Assembly: GCA_021203745.1 (NCBI GenBank)
Contig: JAJQAP010000043.1
Location: 1-27,712, forward strand
DNA length: 27,712 nucleotides
Origin: Coprobacillus sp.
Lineage (GTDB): Bacteria; Bacillota_I; Bacilli_A; RFN20; CAG-826
Reading direction: 5' to 3'
A model generated the notes under the pieces. It was given only the letters and a program-made list of their open reading frames with translations, did not search any database and was not told the DNA's origin. Below, one piece after another: positions 1 to 6,892 of the stretch. Each line of letters opens with the position of its first letter. Position 1 is the stretch's first letter. The translations under genes and the position numbers were made by a program.

Positions 1-2
1 TA

Positions 3-1295
3 GCAGAAGGATCCGCGGAAGGATTATACGGAGATGGTTCTAAAAACATCAAGGTCAGTTGGGGAGAAACCTATGACATTACTATTACCTTTGGTGAAAC
101 CAACTCAATCCTAGTTACAGTCCATGAAGATAGTGAAAATGAAGGAGAAGCAACCCCAACATTATTCGGTTTTGAGTATAATGGATTAAACTATTATGCT
201 GATGGTAAAACAACATCTCGTGGTGACTATGCTGGTTCTGTTACCGCAAACATCGATGAAGCTGTTCCTGTGACTTGCAGCGAAGCAGAAGGTGATAACG
301 CTTACTACTTAACCTTTGAGCTTGAAGGAACAACATATTACATCTGCATCATTACATTAAACGAATATGAGAATCTTCAATATTTAACCACCCCAACTCC
401 AATTTATTGGAATGAAACATATGGAGCATGGGTTAATGCCGCCAGCACACATTTTCTTGCTTACAATGCGACCTCAGGTTATGAATGTCTTTGGGCCTCT
501 GACATCAGCACATATATTAGTTCGTCACCAATCGTAGGCCTTCTTGATTATCCAACAATTGAAGGAATTACATTAAGTGCAGCGACTCAATCCATCTACA
601 TTGGTAGATCCGTAACAATTAATGTCACCTACACTCCATCCACAATTGGAGCGTCTAATCTAGTATGGGAAAGTTCTAATGAAGAAGTTGCTACAGTTAC
701 AGATGGTGTGGTAATAGGTATTGCAGTAGGTGATGTTACAATCACTGCCACAACCTTAAATGATCTAACTGCTACAATAACACTAGAAGTTGTTGCTGCT
801 CCAGAAGACGAAGAACTCTCTATTGAGATTACTCCTGAATCTCTTGCCGCTGAATATGGTACGGATGTCTCTCAACATACCGATATTTCTGGAAATACCT
901 CTACTTATGGTGGAGGTGCTGTAACTGTTGCTTGGAATAAGACTAGTGGCTCTGGCGATTCAACAGGTTTTAGGCCATGGAATAGTGTAACCACCACCAA
1001 CAATGTTACCACAATTAGAATCTATTCTGGAGAAAGTTTCACCGTTTCTAGTGGAACTGGATCAGTTTCTAGAGTAGTTATTGATGCCGCTTATGGTAGT
1101 AATAACACTAATAATAGTTGTGGTACCGGTACCTCCTCTTTCAGTGCCACCAATGCTACTGTTGGAGCTGCGGTGACAACTGACCTAGGTGATGAGATAG
1201 AAATCACTTTAAATAGTGGTGCAGCTTCAACAACCATTACTAGAAGTGGATCTGTTTGCTACTGCAGTGGTATTACACTATATTACTACGCATAA
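3..1295 (+). CDS. Secreted Ig-like (Big2) repeat protein, 5' truncated
   Basis: The reading frame is open from base 3 at the window edge, so the N-terminus, including any signal peptide, is missing. The visible 430 residues contain a Tyr-rich module (bases about 160-530, pattern YNGLNYYADG followed by AVPV and YLTFELEG), a bacterial Ig-like Big2 domain (about 565-795, with WESSNEEVATV and GDVTITATT), and a Ser/Thr/Gly-rich C-terminal domain ending in a GITLYYY strand. This order matches the end of the lipoprotein at 4130-6526, so the two are paralogues. Big2 domains occur in surface adhesins and carbohydrate-associated proteins, so a cell-surface role is likely. The ligand is unknown. A GTG at 270 is not a credible start because the homologous module begins upstream. 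A strong terminator follows. Confidence 0.8.
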   Translation, partial: AEGSAEGLYGDGSKNIKVSWGETYDITITFGETNSILVTVHEDSENEGEATPTLFGFEYNGLNYYADGKTTSRGDYAGSVTANIDEAVPVTCSEAEGDNAYYLTFELEGTTYYICIITLNEYENLQYLTTPTPIYWNETYGAWVNAASTHFLAYNATSGYECLWASDISTYISSSPIVGLLDYPTIEGITLSAATQSIYIGRSVTINVTYTPSTIGASNLVWESSNEEVATVTDGVVIGIAVGDVTITATTLNDLTATITLEVVAAPEDEELSIEITPESLAAEYGTDVSQHTDISGNTSTYGGGAVTVAWNKTSGSGDSTGFRPWNSVTTTNNVTTIRIYSGESFTVSSGTGSVSRVVIDAAYGSNNTNNSCGTGTSSFSATNATVGAAVTTDLGDEIEITLNSGAASTTITRSGSVCYCSGITLYYYA

Positions 1296-1308
1296 TTAAC
1301 ATCATATA

Positions 1309-1337
1309 CATCCACCGCTTCGGCGGTGGGTGTTTTC
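1309..1337 (+). terminator. Intrinsic terminator of the Big2 protein gene
   Basis: A 10-bp stem (1309-1318 with 1323-1332) closes a TTCG tetraloop and runs into a T-rich tail. It lies 14 bases after the stop codon. Confidence 0.9.
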
Positions 1338-1357
1338 TTGTAAATATAATCACTATA

Positions 1358-1387
1358 TTGACATACCCTTGATTTTAATTGTATTCT
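1358..1387 (+). promoter_or_regulatory. Putative sigma-A promoter of the nucleotidyltransferase gene
   Basis: A consensus TTGACA (1358-1363) is followed after 18 bases by TATTCT (1382-1387, four of six matches). It sits between the upstream terminator and the gene and predicts transcription from about 1394. Confidence 0.5.
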
Positions 1388-1445
1388 ATAACGATTTAAT
1401 CAATTAGATTAGATGGTGGCAAGGGTAGGAAAGGAGGTCAGTCTA

Positions 1446-2093
1446 TTGTTTGACTTTGTAGCGACGGAGAAGGTCACTTCTTGTCAAAGCTTAGTCTTCA
1501 AACTTCTCGAAACTGTACATGCTGATTTAAGGAAGAATGAGAAAATAACATTTGATCAAAAACTTATCGGTAGTGCTAAACATCATCTAGTGATGAGTGA
1601 ACATAATGGTAAAGATCCATTTGACTTTGATATCAATCTTATCGTTAATTCTAGTCAAAATGATTTAACTCCAAATTCCGCAAGAACAATATTTAAAAGA
1701 GCTATTGATAATTGCTTCACGGAAAATGGATTCTGCAAGTCAAAGAACAAGACGAGAGTTATCAGAATAGTTCATCTTGACAAAAATGGAAATATGGACT
1801 TCAGCGTCGACTTTGCTATCTATATTCATAAAAGTAATGCAAAATCTGAAAAATACTTAATGCCCATCAAGAATAATGGTAAGTTTGATTGGGATGATGT
1901 CACTCAAGGTTACAAAAACCAACTCATATATGAAGAGTATTGCAAGGACAATAATCTCTGGGATAATGTTAGAAAAATCTTCAAAGACAAGAGAAACAGT
2001 AATCCAGAGAACAAAGAAACGAGGGCTTTATACCAAGAAGCACTAAAAGAAGTTTGTGACAAGGCTAAGAAAAGTGCTCAAAAAAACAAATAA
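1446..2093 (+). CDS. Orphan nucleotidyltransferase-fold protein
   Basis: This 215-residue protein resembles the DNA polymerase beta-type nucleotidyltransferase superfamily. It has a GS pair (residues 42-43, in LIGSAKHH), then a PFDFDINLIV strand with Asp60 and Asp62, and a later VDFAI strand with Asp122. That is the spacing of the metal-binding Asp triad. The C-terminus is Lys-rich. The TTG start is chosen because AAGGAGG (1431-1437) lies 8 bases upstream; an in-frame ATG at 1413 has no such site and would put the ribosome site inside the gene. The gene is monocistronic with its own promoter and terminator. The substrate cannot be told. It could be a CD-NTase-like signalling enzyme or a toxin-type nucleotidyltransferase, but no effector gene is adjacent. 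Confidence 0.55.
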   Translation: MFDFVATEKVTSCQSLVFKLLETVHADLRKNEKITFDQKLIGSAKHHLVMSEHNGKDPFDFDINLIVNSSQNDLTPNSARTIFKRAIDNCFTENGFCKSKNKTRVIRIVHLDKNGNMDFSVDFAIYIHKSNAKSEKYLMPIKNNGKFDWDDVTQGYKNQLIYEEYCKDNNLWDNVRKIFKDKRNSNPENKETRALYQEALKEVCDKAKKSAQKNK

Positions 2094-2102
2094 GTAAAAC
2101 CT

Positions 2103-2137
2103 AGGAACCCAGTCTCTTGACTCGGTTCCTTTTCTTT
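2103..2137 (+). terminator. Intrinsic terminator after the nucleotidyltransferase gene
   Basis: A 12-bp stem with one C/C mismatch (2103-2114 with 2119-2130), a TCTT loop and a T-rich tail lies 9 bases after the stop. Confidence 0.85.
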
Positions 2138-2274
2138 ATGTTTTATTTTTTGTGCATTAATTTTATACAAAAAATATCAAATAACTAATATTTTTATCTC
2201 TTTTATATAAATTACTGAATATTTACTATTTTTGTTATTCTTTACTATATACGTATTATAATTATGTGTCTTTT

Positions 2275-2347
2275 TTGACACTTTATAGATATTTTTATAT
2301 CTAAGAGTAAATTTCTTATACAAAAAAGAGAAAAAATACTCTATAAT
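2275..2347 (+). promoter_or_regulatory. Candidate promoters in an AT-rich intergenic region
   Basis: The 246-base gap from 2138 to 2383 has no credible gene and is very AT-rich. Two candidates are visible: TTGACA (2275-2280) with a TATATC-like -10 at about 2297, and a consensus TATAAT (2342-2347) without a clear -35. Either could drive the gene at 2384. Confidence 0.4.
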
Positions 2348-2383
2348 GAAGATACGTAATTCAATAAAGGGGGTTTTATACTT

Positions 2384-3154
2384 ATGAATGGAGTTGTAAT
2401 TACCACATTAGTAATCGCTTGTATCTTTTTAGCGTTACTACTAGCTTGTGTCTGCTTTGTTCTTGTTGGATACTTCTATTATAAGAAACATCCAGATAAA
2501 CTCGAAGCAAAGATAGCAAAATGTAAAGAGAAATGTCCTTGCCATCACGCTCACACAGTAGGTGGAGCAGCAGGTGCGGACGAAGAGACCATTAAAAAGG
2601 TAGTCGTCGAAGAGGGTCATCCTTATGTTCATGACCAAGCCGACTATGTCATCCGTGAACTCAAGAAAGTGGTCGGAAGTGGAAAAGGAGGAGTCTTACC
2701 CGCTGAAGAGGGTGGTGTGGCCTTTGTCAAAGCCACCGATAAAAAGACATATACCGAACAAATTGAAGCGCTTCCTGCTGCCGAGAAAAAGGGTTATGAT
2801 CATCTTATCTCTCATATTAAAGAGAAACAGGGAGAAAAGGAGAGTCTTACTAACACTAGCTTAAAGATCAAACTAAAGAGTTATCCTCTTGTGAAGTTTA
2901 CCTTTAAGAGAAAAGGACTTGTCGCCCTTATTAGTGTTCATAATGATGCCTTAAATCCATATCAGAGTGAAGATAGTGTCAAGATTAATAACGAGACTCA
3001 ACTACTTCTAAAGACAAAAGAGGATTATGACCTAGCCTTTGAGCTTGTCGATCTAGCGGAAGCAGAAATTGCAAAAGATCTTGAACGTAAAGCCGCGGAA
3101 CGTCGAGAGAAGCGAAGACTAGCGCGTCTAGCTAAAAAGGAAGCGGGAGAATAA
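2384..3154 (+). CDS. Membrane-anchored hypothetical protein with Cys/His cluster
   Basis: This 256-residue protein is not recognised with confidence. One hydrophobic segment at residues 4-31 is followed by YKKHP, which suggests an N-in signal anchor or a short N-terminal membrane tether. A Cys/His-rich stretch (Cys47, Cys51, Cys53, His54, His55, His57) could bind a metal or heme. The middle (about 120-200) has a pattern I associate with small repeated domains in Mollicutes-related proteins: a Tyr-Asp-His-Leu helix, then SLKIKLKSYPLVKFTF and GLVALISVHND. The C-terminus is a highly charged Arg/Lys/Glu helix. A ribosome site AAAGGGGG precedes the ATG, and a terminator follows. The function is unknown. 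Confidence 0.7.
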   Translation: MNGVVITTLVIACIFLALLLACVCFVLVGYFYYKKHPDKLEAKIAKCKEKCPCHHAHTVGGAAGADEETIKKVVVEEGHPYVHDQADYVIRELKKVVGSGKGGVLPAEEGGVAFVKATDKKTYTEQIEALPAAEKKGYDHLISHIKEKQGEKESLTNTSLKIKLKSYPLVKFTFKRKGLVALISVHNDALNPYQSEDSVKINNETQLLLKTKEDYDLAFELVDLAEAEIAKDLERKAAERREKRRLARLAKKEAGE

Positions 3155-3169
3155 TCTAAGTTCAATATA

Positions 3170-3203
3170 AAAAGAGATAACTAGAAATAGTTATCTTTTT
3201 TTT
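3170..3203 (+). terminator. Intrinsic terminator
   Basis: A 9-bp stem (AGATAACTA at 3175-3183 with 3188-3196) with a GAAA tetraloop runs into eight T residues. Confidence 0.9.
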
Positions 3204-3242
3204 AACCCTAGAAGTGATTAAAATATAAATGAGGTAAACACT

Positions 3243-3887
3243 ATGAAAGAAAAAGACCAAGACTTATTAACGGATATAGAAAATGCTTTAAGGATGGATT
3301 TACAACGAGGCTTATATCGAAACTACACCGATCTCTTTATGGAGTTAACGAGTGATATATACGACGATTATAATATCGAGAATGCTTATGAACTCCTCGA
3401 TAGTGAACTTGAAGATGGCGTGTATGAATTTCCCCTTATTATCTGGCATCCAGAGTCAAAGAGAATGAAAGATGCCTGCGCGATTGATATCACCCTTGGG
3501 GAGATTGACGGGGGACTAGACTTTTTCCATGAAGAGGTCACTCCAAATGAATCTGATATCGATGGATTAATGCTTTCAGTAATAGAGAGCGAAAGACTAC
3601 TATCGATTGAAAGAAGCTCAAGAATTGCTTCTTCTATCTCAGTCTATGTAACAACTTCCTTAAAAGATATACGAAATGCAATTAAAACCCTTTTAGATAA
3701 CGAAGATATCGATAAAGAGAAGTACGATGATTTAAAAGATGATATTAAATATGGCAGTGAAGAGAAAGAAGATCTCTACTATGTCCTATTCTATATGCAA
3801 CATCGAAAAGATGAGTCTGAACTAGAAGAGGATGAAGATAAAGATAGTCTTTATTACACCACCTTTATCGATGTGATTCCTTTTTAA
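3243..3887 (+). CDS. Acidic hypothetical protein
   Basis: This 214-residue protein is very acidic, especially from residue 150 onward, and has no signal peptide or membrane segment, so it is probably cytoplasmic. I do not recognise a family. The N-terminal half reads as helical (DLLTDIENALRMDLQRG) and is followed by a compact region with EFPLIIWHPESKRM and two GEIDGG-like turns. The start has an upstream GAGGT ribosome site, and a terminator lies on each side, so it is transcribed alone. The AT-rich stretch just before it (TTAAAATATAA) may contain its -10. No neighbour suggests a role. Confidence 0.65.
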   Translation: MKEKDQDLLTDIENALRMDLQRGLYRNYTDLFMELTSDIYDDYNIENAYELLDSELEDGVYEFPLIIWHPESKRMKDACAIDITLGEIDGGLDFFHEEVTPNESDIDGLMLSVIESERLLSIERSSRIASSISVYVTTSLKDIRNAIKTLLDNEDIDKEKYDDLKDDIKYGSEEKEDLYYVLFYMQHRKDESELEEDEDKDSLYYTTFIDVIPF

Positions 3888-3910
3888 ATAATATATAGAT
3901 ATAGATATAG

Positions 3911-3935
3911 AGGCATCTATTTGATGCCTTTTTTT
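3911..3935 (+). terminator. Intrinsic terminator
   Basis: A 7-bp stem (AGGCATC at 3911-3917 with 3923-3929), a TATTT loop and a run of T residues. The stem begins with the same AGGCATC arm as the terminator at 7455. Confidence 0.85.
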
Positions 3936-3959
3936 CACTGACAAAAGAAAAAACTTGAA
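3936..3959 (+). repeat. Dispersed upstream element, partial copy A
   Basis: CACTGACAAAAGA followed by an A-rich stretch directly follows a terminator. The first 13 bases match the copy at 7482 exactly. Similarity is lost after about 20 bases, where a CT repeat begins. Confidence 0.5.
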
Positions 3960-3987
3960 TCTCTCTCTCTCTCTCTCTCTCTACAAT
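3955..3987 (+). promoter_or_regulatory. Possible phase-variable promoter spanning a CT repeat
   Basis: TTGAAT (3955-3960) and TACAAT (3982-3987) flank the CT repeat, giving a 21-base spacer. TTGAAT with 17 bases to TATAAT is seen at 22792, and TACAAT serves as the likely -10 of fmt at 17551, so both boxes have parallels in this genome. Loss of two CT units would give a 17-base spacer. The promoter call is inference. A terminator-like hairpin at 4059 lies between it and the lipoprotein gene. Confidence 0.4.
3961..3982 (+). repeat. (CT)11 microsatellite
   Basis: Eleven perfect CT units. Such dinucleotide runs are prone to slipped-strand length change. Confidence 0.97.
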
Positions 3988-4001
3988 AATAGTGTTAGGT
4001 A

Positions 4002-4049
4002 ATGAAGATGAAGTATCTATATTATACTTATAACTCTTATGAAGCCTAA
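4002..4049 (+). CDS. Possible Tyr-rich leader peptide
   Basis: A 15-codon frame encodes MKMKYLYYTYNSYEA, with five Tyr among 15 residues. It ends 9 bases before a terminator-like hairpin, upstream of a Tyr-rich lipoprotein gene. The ribosome site is weak (TTAGGT too close to the ATG), so translation is doubtful. It is listed because the geometry resembles a leader-peptide attenuator. Confidence 0.2.
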   Translation: MKMKYLYYTYNSYEA

Positions 4050-4058
4050 TAAGTAAGG

Positions 4059-4087
4059 AAGGTGTATTTTATATACACCTTTTTATT
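4059..4087 (+). terminator. Terminator or attenuator hairpin in the lipoprotein leader
   Basis: An 8-bp stem (AAGGTGTA at 4059-4066 with 4074-4081) is followed by TTTTATTTAT. It lies 43 bases before the lipoprotein start. Transcripts from 3990-4050 would therefore need readthrough or antitermination to reach the gene. Confidence 0.7.
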
Positions 4088-4129
4088 TATCTTCATTAAA
4101 CTAATAAATACTAAAAGGAGAAAAAAAGT

Positions 4130-6526
4130 ATGAAAAAACATTTTTATGCCTTTGCCCTTCTCGCTCTTATTGGAGTTGGAGTCTCTTCTCTAGCAGGTTG
4201 CTCTAGTACTAGTGCGACACTTAATATCACAAACAAAGAAGAACTCCAACAGGAGTGGCGAATCGGTGATAGCTCAAGAACGATGGAATTTGAAATTACT
4301 GATGAGGGAGAAATTCAAAATCCAAGTCTTGCTATTGCTAATGGCGAACTAACAATTTCTAGTTCTAACACCAGTGTTATCGCAACAAGCGGTGCTGTTC
4401 TTGTTGCTTCAGGTGTTGGAGATGCCACAATTACGGCTTCCTATAAAGGGGCAAAAGACAGTGTAAATCTATCTATCTTAGAACGAGATAAGACTTGGAC
4501 TGACTGGGAAGTTGGTAATAAGTACGCTCTTGGATACGATAAAGATGGTGTCACATACTACTATGATGGAGGAGTACAAAATTACTATTATGGTACAGTC
4601 TCTGAAAACCCAGATGATGCCGTTGCAGTGCTCGTCGAAGCCTCAGGCGATGGTTATACCTTAAAGCTCGATAATGGTTGTTATCTAGGTGGTTCATTCG
4701 ATGGATATGTAGATTTTGAATGGACGTTAACTACCCCTTATGTTTGGGACTATGACAGTGAACTTGAAACATTTGTAACCACCAATGGTGGAACAACCTA
4801 TGCTCTTGGAACCACATCATCTTATGATGAAATCACTCTTGTGGATGCCTACGCTACTACTAGCTATATTGCTCATCTCTACACATTAAGTGAGAATGCT
4901 GGTGTCACAGTTACTTATGCCCCTACCTATAAAGTTAGTGACTACACTAGTGGAGAATCCTATCTACTTGGTATTGATCAAGATGGATCAAAGTATTATA
5001 TGGATGGCACGATGAATGGTTATTATGGAGCAACTGTACGTGATCCTGAACAAGCCATTGAATTTACCGTCACTGATGTTGAAGGTGGAGTAACACTAAG
5101 CGCCACAATTGATGGAACAACCCAATATGTGACAATGGCGGTTAATGATACCCATTATAACCTCGTTTTCAGTGAAACAAGTCAAGTTTTAACTTATGAC
5201 TATTTCTATGATACATTTACAGTTACAAGCGGAGAGACAACACTCTTCCTTGGAACCTATGGATCATATACCACCATTGGTTGGTATAATTATGCCTATA
5301 TTGATGATGATGGTGAATACCCAATTCATCTTTATAAATTAGGAGAAGAACCTCTTCCCGAACCCGCCCAGTGGAGTGTTTCTAATAAATACCTCCTCGC
5401 CTACGAAAAGGATGGAGCCCTTTACTACTATAACGGCGAAGTACAAAGTTCTTACTATGGCGATGTTTCTACAGATGTCACTGATGCTGTAGAGGTCCTT
5501 GTCGAAACATGCAGTAGTGGTTATTCTTTAAAACTCGATAACGGATATTATCTTGGCTATTCTCATACTTCAAATGAGAAAGGTGAGCACAATAACTTTG
5601 AATGGGATCATACAGAGCCCTATGAATGGGGATATGACGAGGAATTAAATACCTTTACCGCTACATACGAGGGGACAACCTATGTGATGGGAATAACATC
5701 CTCCTATGACGAGATTACGATGGTACAGCCAACCTCTTCTAACTATATTGTACGTTTGTATGACATTCCTACTTTAAGTGCTCCAAAAGCCTTAAAGATA
5801 ACAGGTAAAACAGAAGTTTATAAAGACGCAACAATTACCTTAAGTGCTGTAGTAAACTCTGGAGCAGATAATTCTGTTAGTTGGTCTTCTAGTAATACAG
5901 CGTATGCCACTATTGACCAAAATGGGGTTGTAAAAGGTGTTAGTCAAGGTGAAACAACAATTACCGCAACATCAACCTTAAATACTAGTCTCAGTGCAAC
6001 TTACGTTGTAACTGTTAAAGAATTTGAGGAAGGTGTAATTGGTATCTTTGATTTTTCTGATATAACCGCTAATGGCACTCAAATTAAGAATGCAACTGAT
6101 CTTGACGCTTATTGGATTGGAGCGGATTCACTCTATACCGGATTAACCGATATTGATTCTACTAATACCCCAGTCTATCTTGGAGCAGGATCTGGCGGAG
6201 CCTTTGCTAGTAAAACGGGTCTATTAAAATTTGGTAAAAGTGGTAATGGTGGCACTATAACATTCAATTTTGCTAATGGCACTGAAATTAATAAGGTTGT
6301 CGTTAGCGCTCATGGCTACTATGAAGGTGGCAATAATAGTGGTACCCAATATGATCTTTTAACCATTAATGATAGCGACTATCAATTATCTTATTCAGGT
6401 GAGCCAGCGGATGTGACTGCAGAGTTCCAGTCAGTTGTTTCGAGTTTAACATTATCCACTAAAGATGCTCAATCTTGTAGAGGATATGTTTTCTCAATTA
6501 CCATTTATGGTTCTTATAGTGCATAA
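4130..6526 (+). CDS. Surface lipoprotein with Big2 domains and three Tyr-rich modules
   Basis: This 798-residue protein begins with a lipoprotein signal peptide and an LAGC lipobox (lipidated Cys24). An Ig-like segment (about 45-118, ending GDATITASYKG) is followed by three homologous modules (about 124-258, 267-407 and 413-544). Each carries variants of KY.LGYDKDG..YYYDG, AV.VLVE, YTLKLDNG.YLG and TYALGTTSSYDEIT. A Big2 domain (about 550-632) and a jelly-roll-like C-terminal domain ending VFSITIYGSYS complete it. It should be anchored to the outer face of the membrane. Modules 1 and 3 are most alike, so duplication is evident. Binding to host or dietary polymers is a plausible but unproven role. 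The start has AAAAGGAG 10 bases upstream. The related truncated gene lies at 3-1295. Confidence 0.85.
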   Translation: MKKHFYAFALLALIGVGVSSLAGCSSTSATLNITNKEELQQEWRIGDSSRTMEFEITDEGEIQNPSLAIANGELTISSSNTSVIATSGAVLVASGVGDATITASYKGAKDSVNLSILERDKTWTDWEVGNKYALGYDKDGVTYYYDGGVQNYYYGTVSENPDDAVAVLVEASGDGYTLKLDNGCYLGGSFDGYVDFEWTLTTPYVWDYDSELETFVTTNGGTTYALGTTSSYDEITLVDAYATTSYIAHLYTLSENAGVTVTYAPTYKVSDYTSGESYLLGIDQDGSKYYMDGTMNGYYGATVRDPEQAIEFTVTDVEGGVTLSATIDGTTQYVTMAVNDTHYNLVFSETSQVLTYDYFYDTFTVTSGETTLFLGTYGSYTTIGWYNYAYIDDDGEYPIHLYKLGEEPLPEPAQWSVSNKYLLAYEKDGALYYYNGEVQSSYYGDVSTDVTDAVEVLVETCSSGYSLKLDNGYYLGYSHTSNEKGEHNNFEWDHTEPYEWGYDEELNTFTATYEGTTYVMGITSSYDEITMVQPTSSNYIVRLYDIPTLSAPKALKITGKTEVYKDATITLSAVVNSGADNSVSWSSSNTAYATIDQNGVVKGVSQGETTITATSTLNTSLSATYVVTVKEFEEGVIGIFDFSDITANGTQIKNATDLDAYWIGADSLYTGLTDIDSTNTPVYLGAGSGGAFASKTGLLKFGKSGNGGTITFNFANGTEINKVVVSAHGYYEGGNNSGTQYDLLTINDSDYQLSYSGEPADVTAEFQSVVSSLTLSTKDAQSCRGYVFSITIYGSYSA

Positions 6527-6552
6527 TCCTCTAGATTAAATCTATATATAAG

Positions 6553-6577
6553 ACACCCACTTAGGTGGGTGTTTTAT
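6553..6577 (+). terminator. Intrinsic terminator of the lipoprotein gene
   Basis: An 8-bp GC-rich stem (ACACCCAC at 6553-6560 with 6565-6572), a TTAG loop and a T tract. Confidence 0.9.
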
Positions 6578-6587
6578 TATATTTTTA

Positions 6588-6652
6588 CACTGACAAAGAA
6601 AAAAATGGGAAGAAATTATCATTACCCTGCTATTTATATATATAGGAAGATA
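6588..6652 (+). repeat. Dispersed upstream element, copy B (before the type III toxin-antitoxin locus)
   Basis: This 65-base element matches copy C (7482-7546) at 52 of 65 positions without gaps. It begins CACTGACAAA, has a shared GGAAGAAATT core, and ends with CTATTTATATATATAGG. It lies 11 bases after a terminator stem and 27 bases before the TTGACA of the next promoter. Confidence 0.85.
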
Positions 6653-6679
6653 GAAGCAAAGAAGAGATAATTCAAATAT

Positions 6680-6708
6680 TTGACAAATAAGCTATTAATG
6701 CCTATAAT
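6680..6708 (+). promoter_or_regulatory. Consensus sigma-A promoter of the RNA antitoxin
   Basis: TTGACA (6680-6685), a 17-base spacer and TATAAT (6703-6708) match consensus perfectly. Predicted transcription starts at about 6715, just before the tandem repeats, as expected for the strongly expressed RNA antitoxin of a type III locus. Confidence 0.92.
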
Positions 6709-6732
6709 ACAAGTAGGCTTTAATAAAGAAAG

Positions 6733-6838
6733 GGTATTCCGCGGCCTATGAAAGTGCGGGCGATAAAGAAGGTATTCCGCGACCTCGATAAAGTGCGGGC
6801 GATAAAGAAGGTGTTCCGCGACCTCGAATAACGGCGGA
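6733..6838 (+). repeat. Antitoxin tandem repeats, 2.8 units of 38/39 nt
   Basis: Unit 1 is 6733-6770, unit 2 is 6771-6809 and the partial unit 3 is 6810-6838. Units 1 and 2 differ at a few bases (GCGGCCTATGA against GCGACCTCGATA). Unit 3 diverges after ACCTCGA but keeps GCGG. The number of units is close to the 2.8 repeats known for AbiQ of Lactococcus, although the period there is 35. Confidence 0.93.
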
Positions 6839-6852
6839 CTTTAAAGCCGATT

Positions 6853-6876
6853 AAGAGAGGCTAATCTCTCTTTTTC
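6853..6876 (+). terminator. Intrinsic terminator between RNA antitoxin and toxin gene
   Basis: A 6-7-bp stem (AAGAGAG at 6853-6859 with CTCTCTT at 6866-6872), a GCTAAT loop and a T run. In type III loci this terminator sets an excess of antitoxin RNA over toxin mRNA by allowing only partial readthrough. Confidence 0.88.
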
Positions 6877-6892
6877 TTATAAGGGGGTTTGT

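Larger units (their letters stand above)
6715..6876 (+). ncRNA. Type III RNA antitoxin (ToxI-like repeat RNA)
   Basis: The predicted transcript holds 2.8 tandem repeats followed by a leaky-type terminator and then the toxin gene, the standard layout of ToxIN/AbiQ loci. Repeats start at 6733, 6771 and 6810 (periods 38 and 39). Each can form an H-type pseudoknot. Stem 1 pairs GGT with ACC, for example 6771-6773 with 6782-6784; in repeat 1 it pairs GGT with GCC using a wobble. Stem 2 pairs CCGC with GCGG (6739-6742 with 6756-6759; 6777-6780 with 6795-6798; 6816-6819 with 6834-6837). In known systems the toxin cuts the precursor into single repeats, which bind and inhibit it in a ring complex. 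The antitoxin role is inferred from this architecture. It could also be called a 5' leader of the toxin mRNA. Confidence 0.88.

Noticed and set aside
270..1295. GTG at 270 as the start of the first gene
   Set aside because: The frame is open to the window edge and homology to the downstream lipoprotein module begins before 270.
2138..2383. Hidden small gene or RNA in the AT-rich gap
   Set aside because: No frame with a ribosome site and no stable GC-containing structure could be seen; only promoter-like boxes.
6733..6838. Short repeats resembling a CRISPR array
   Set aside because: Units are directly tandem with no unique spacers and are followed by a ToxN-type gene; they fit a type III RNA antitoxin.
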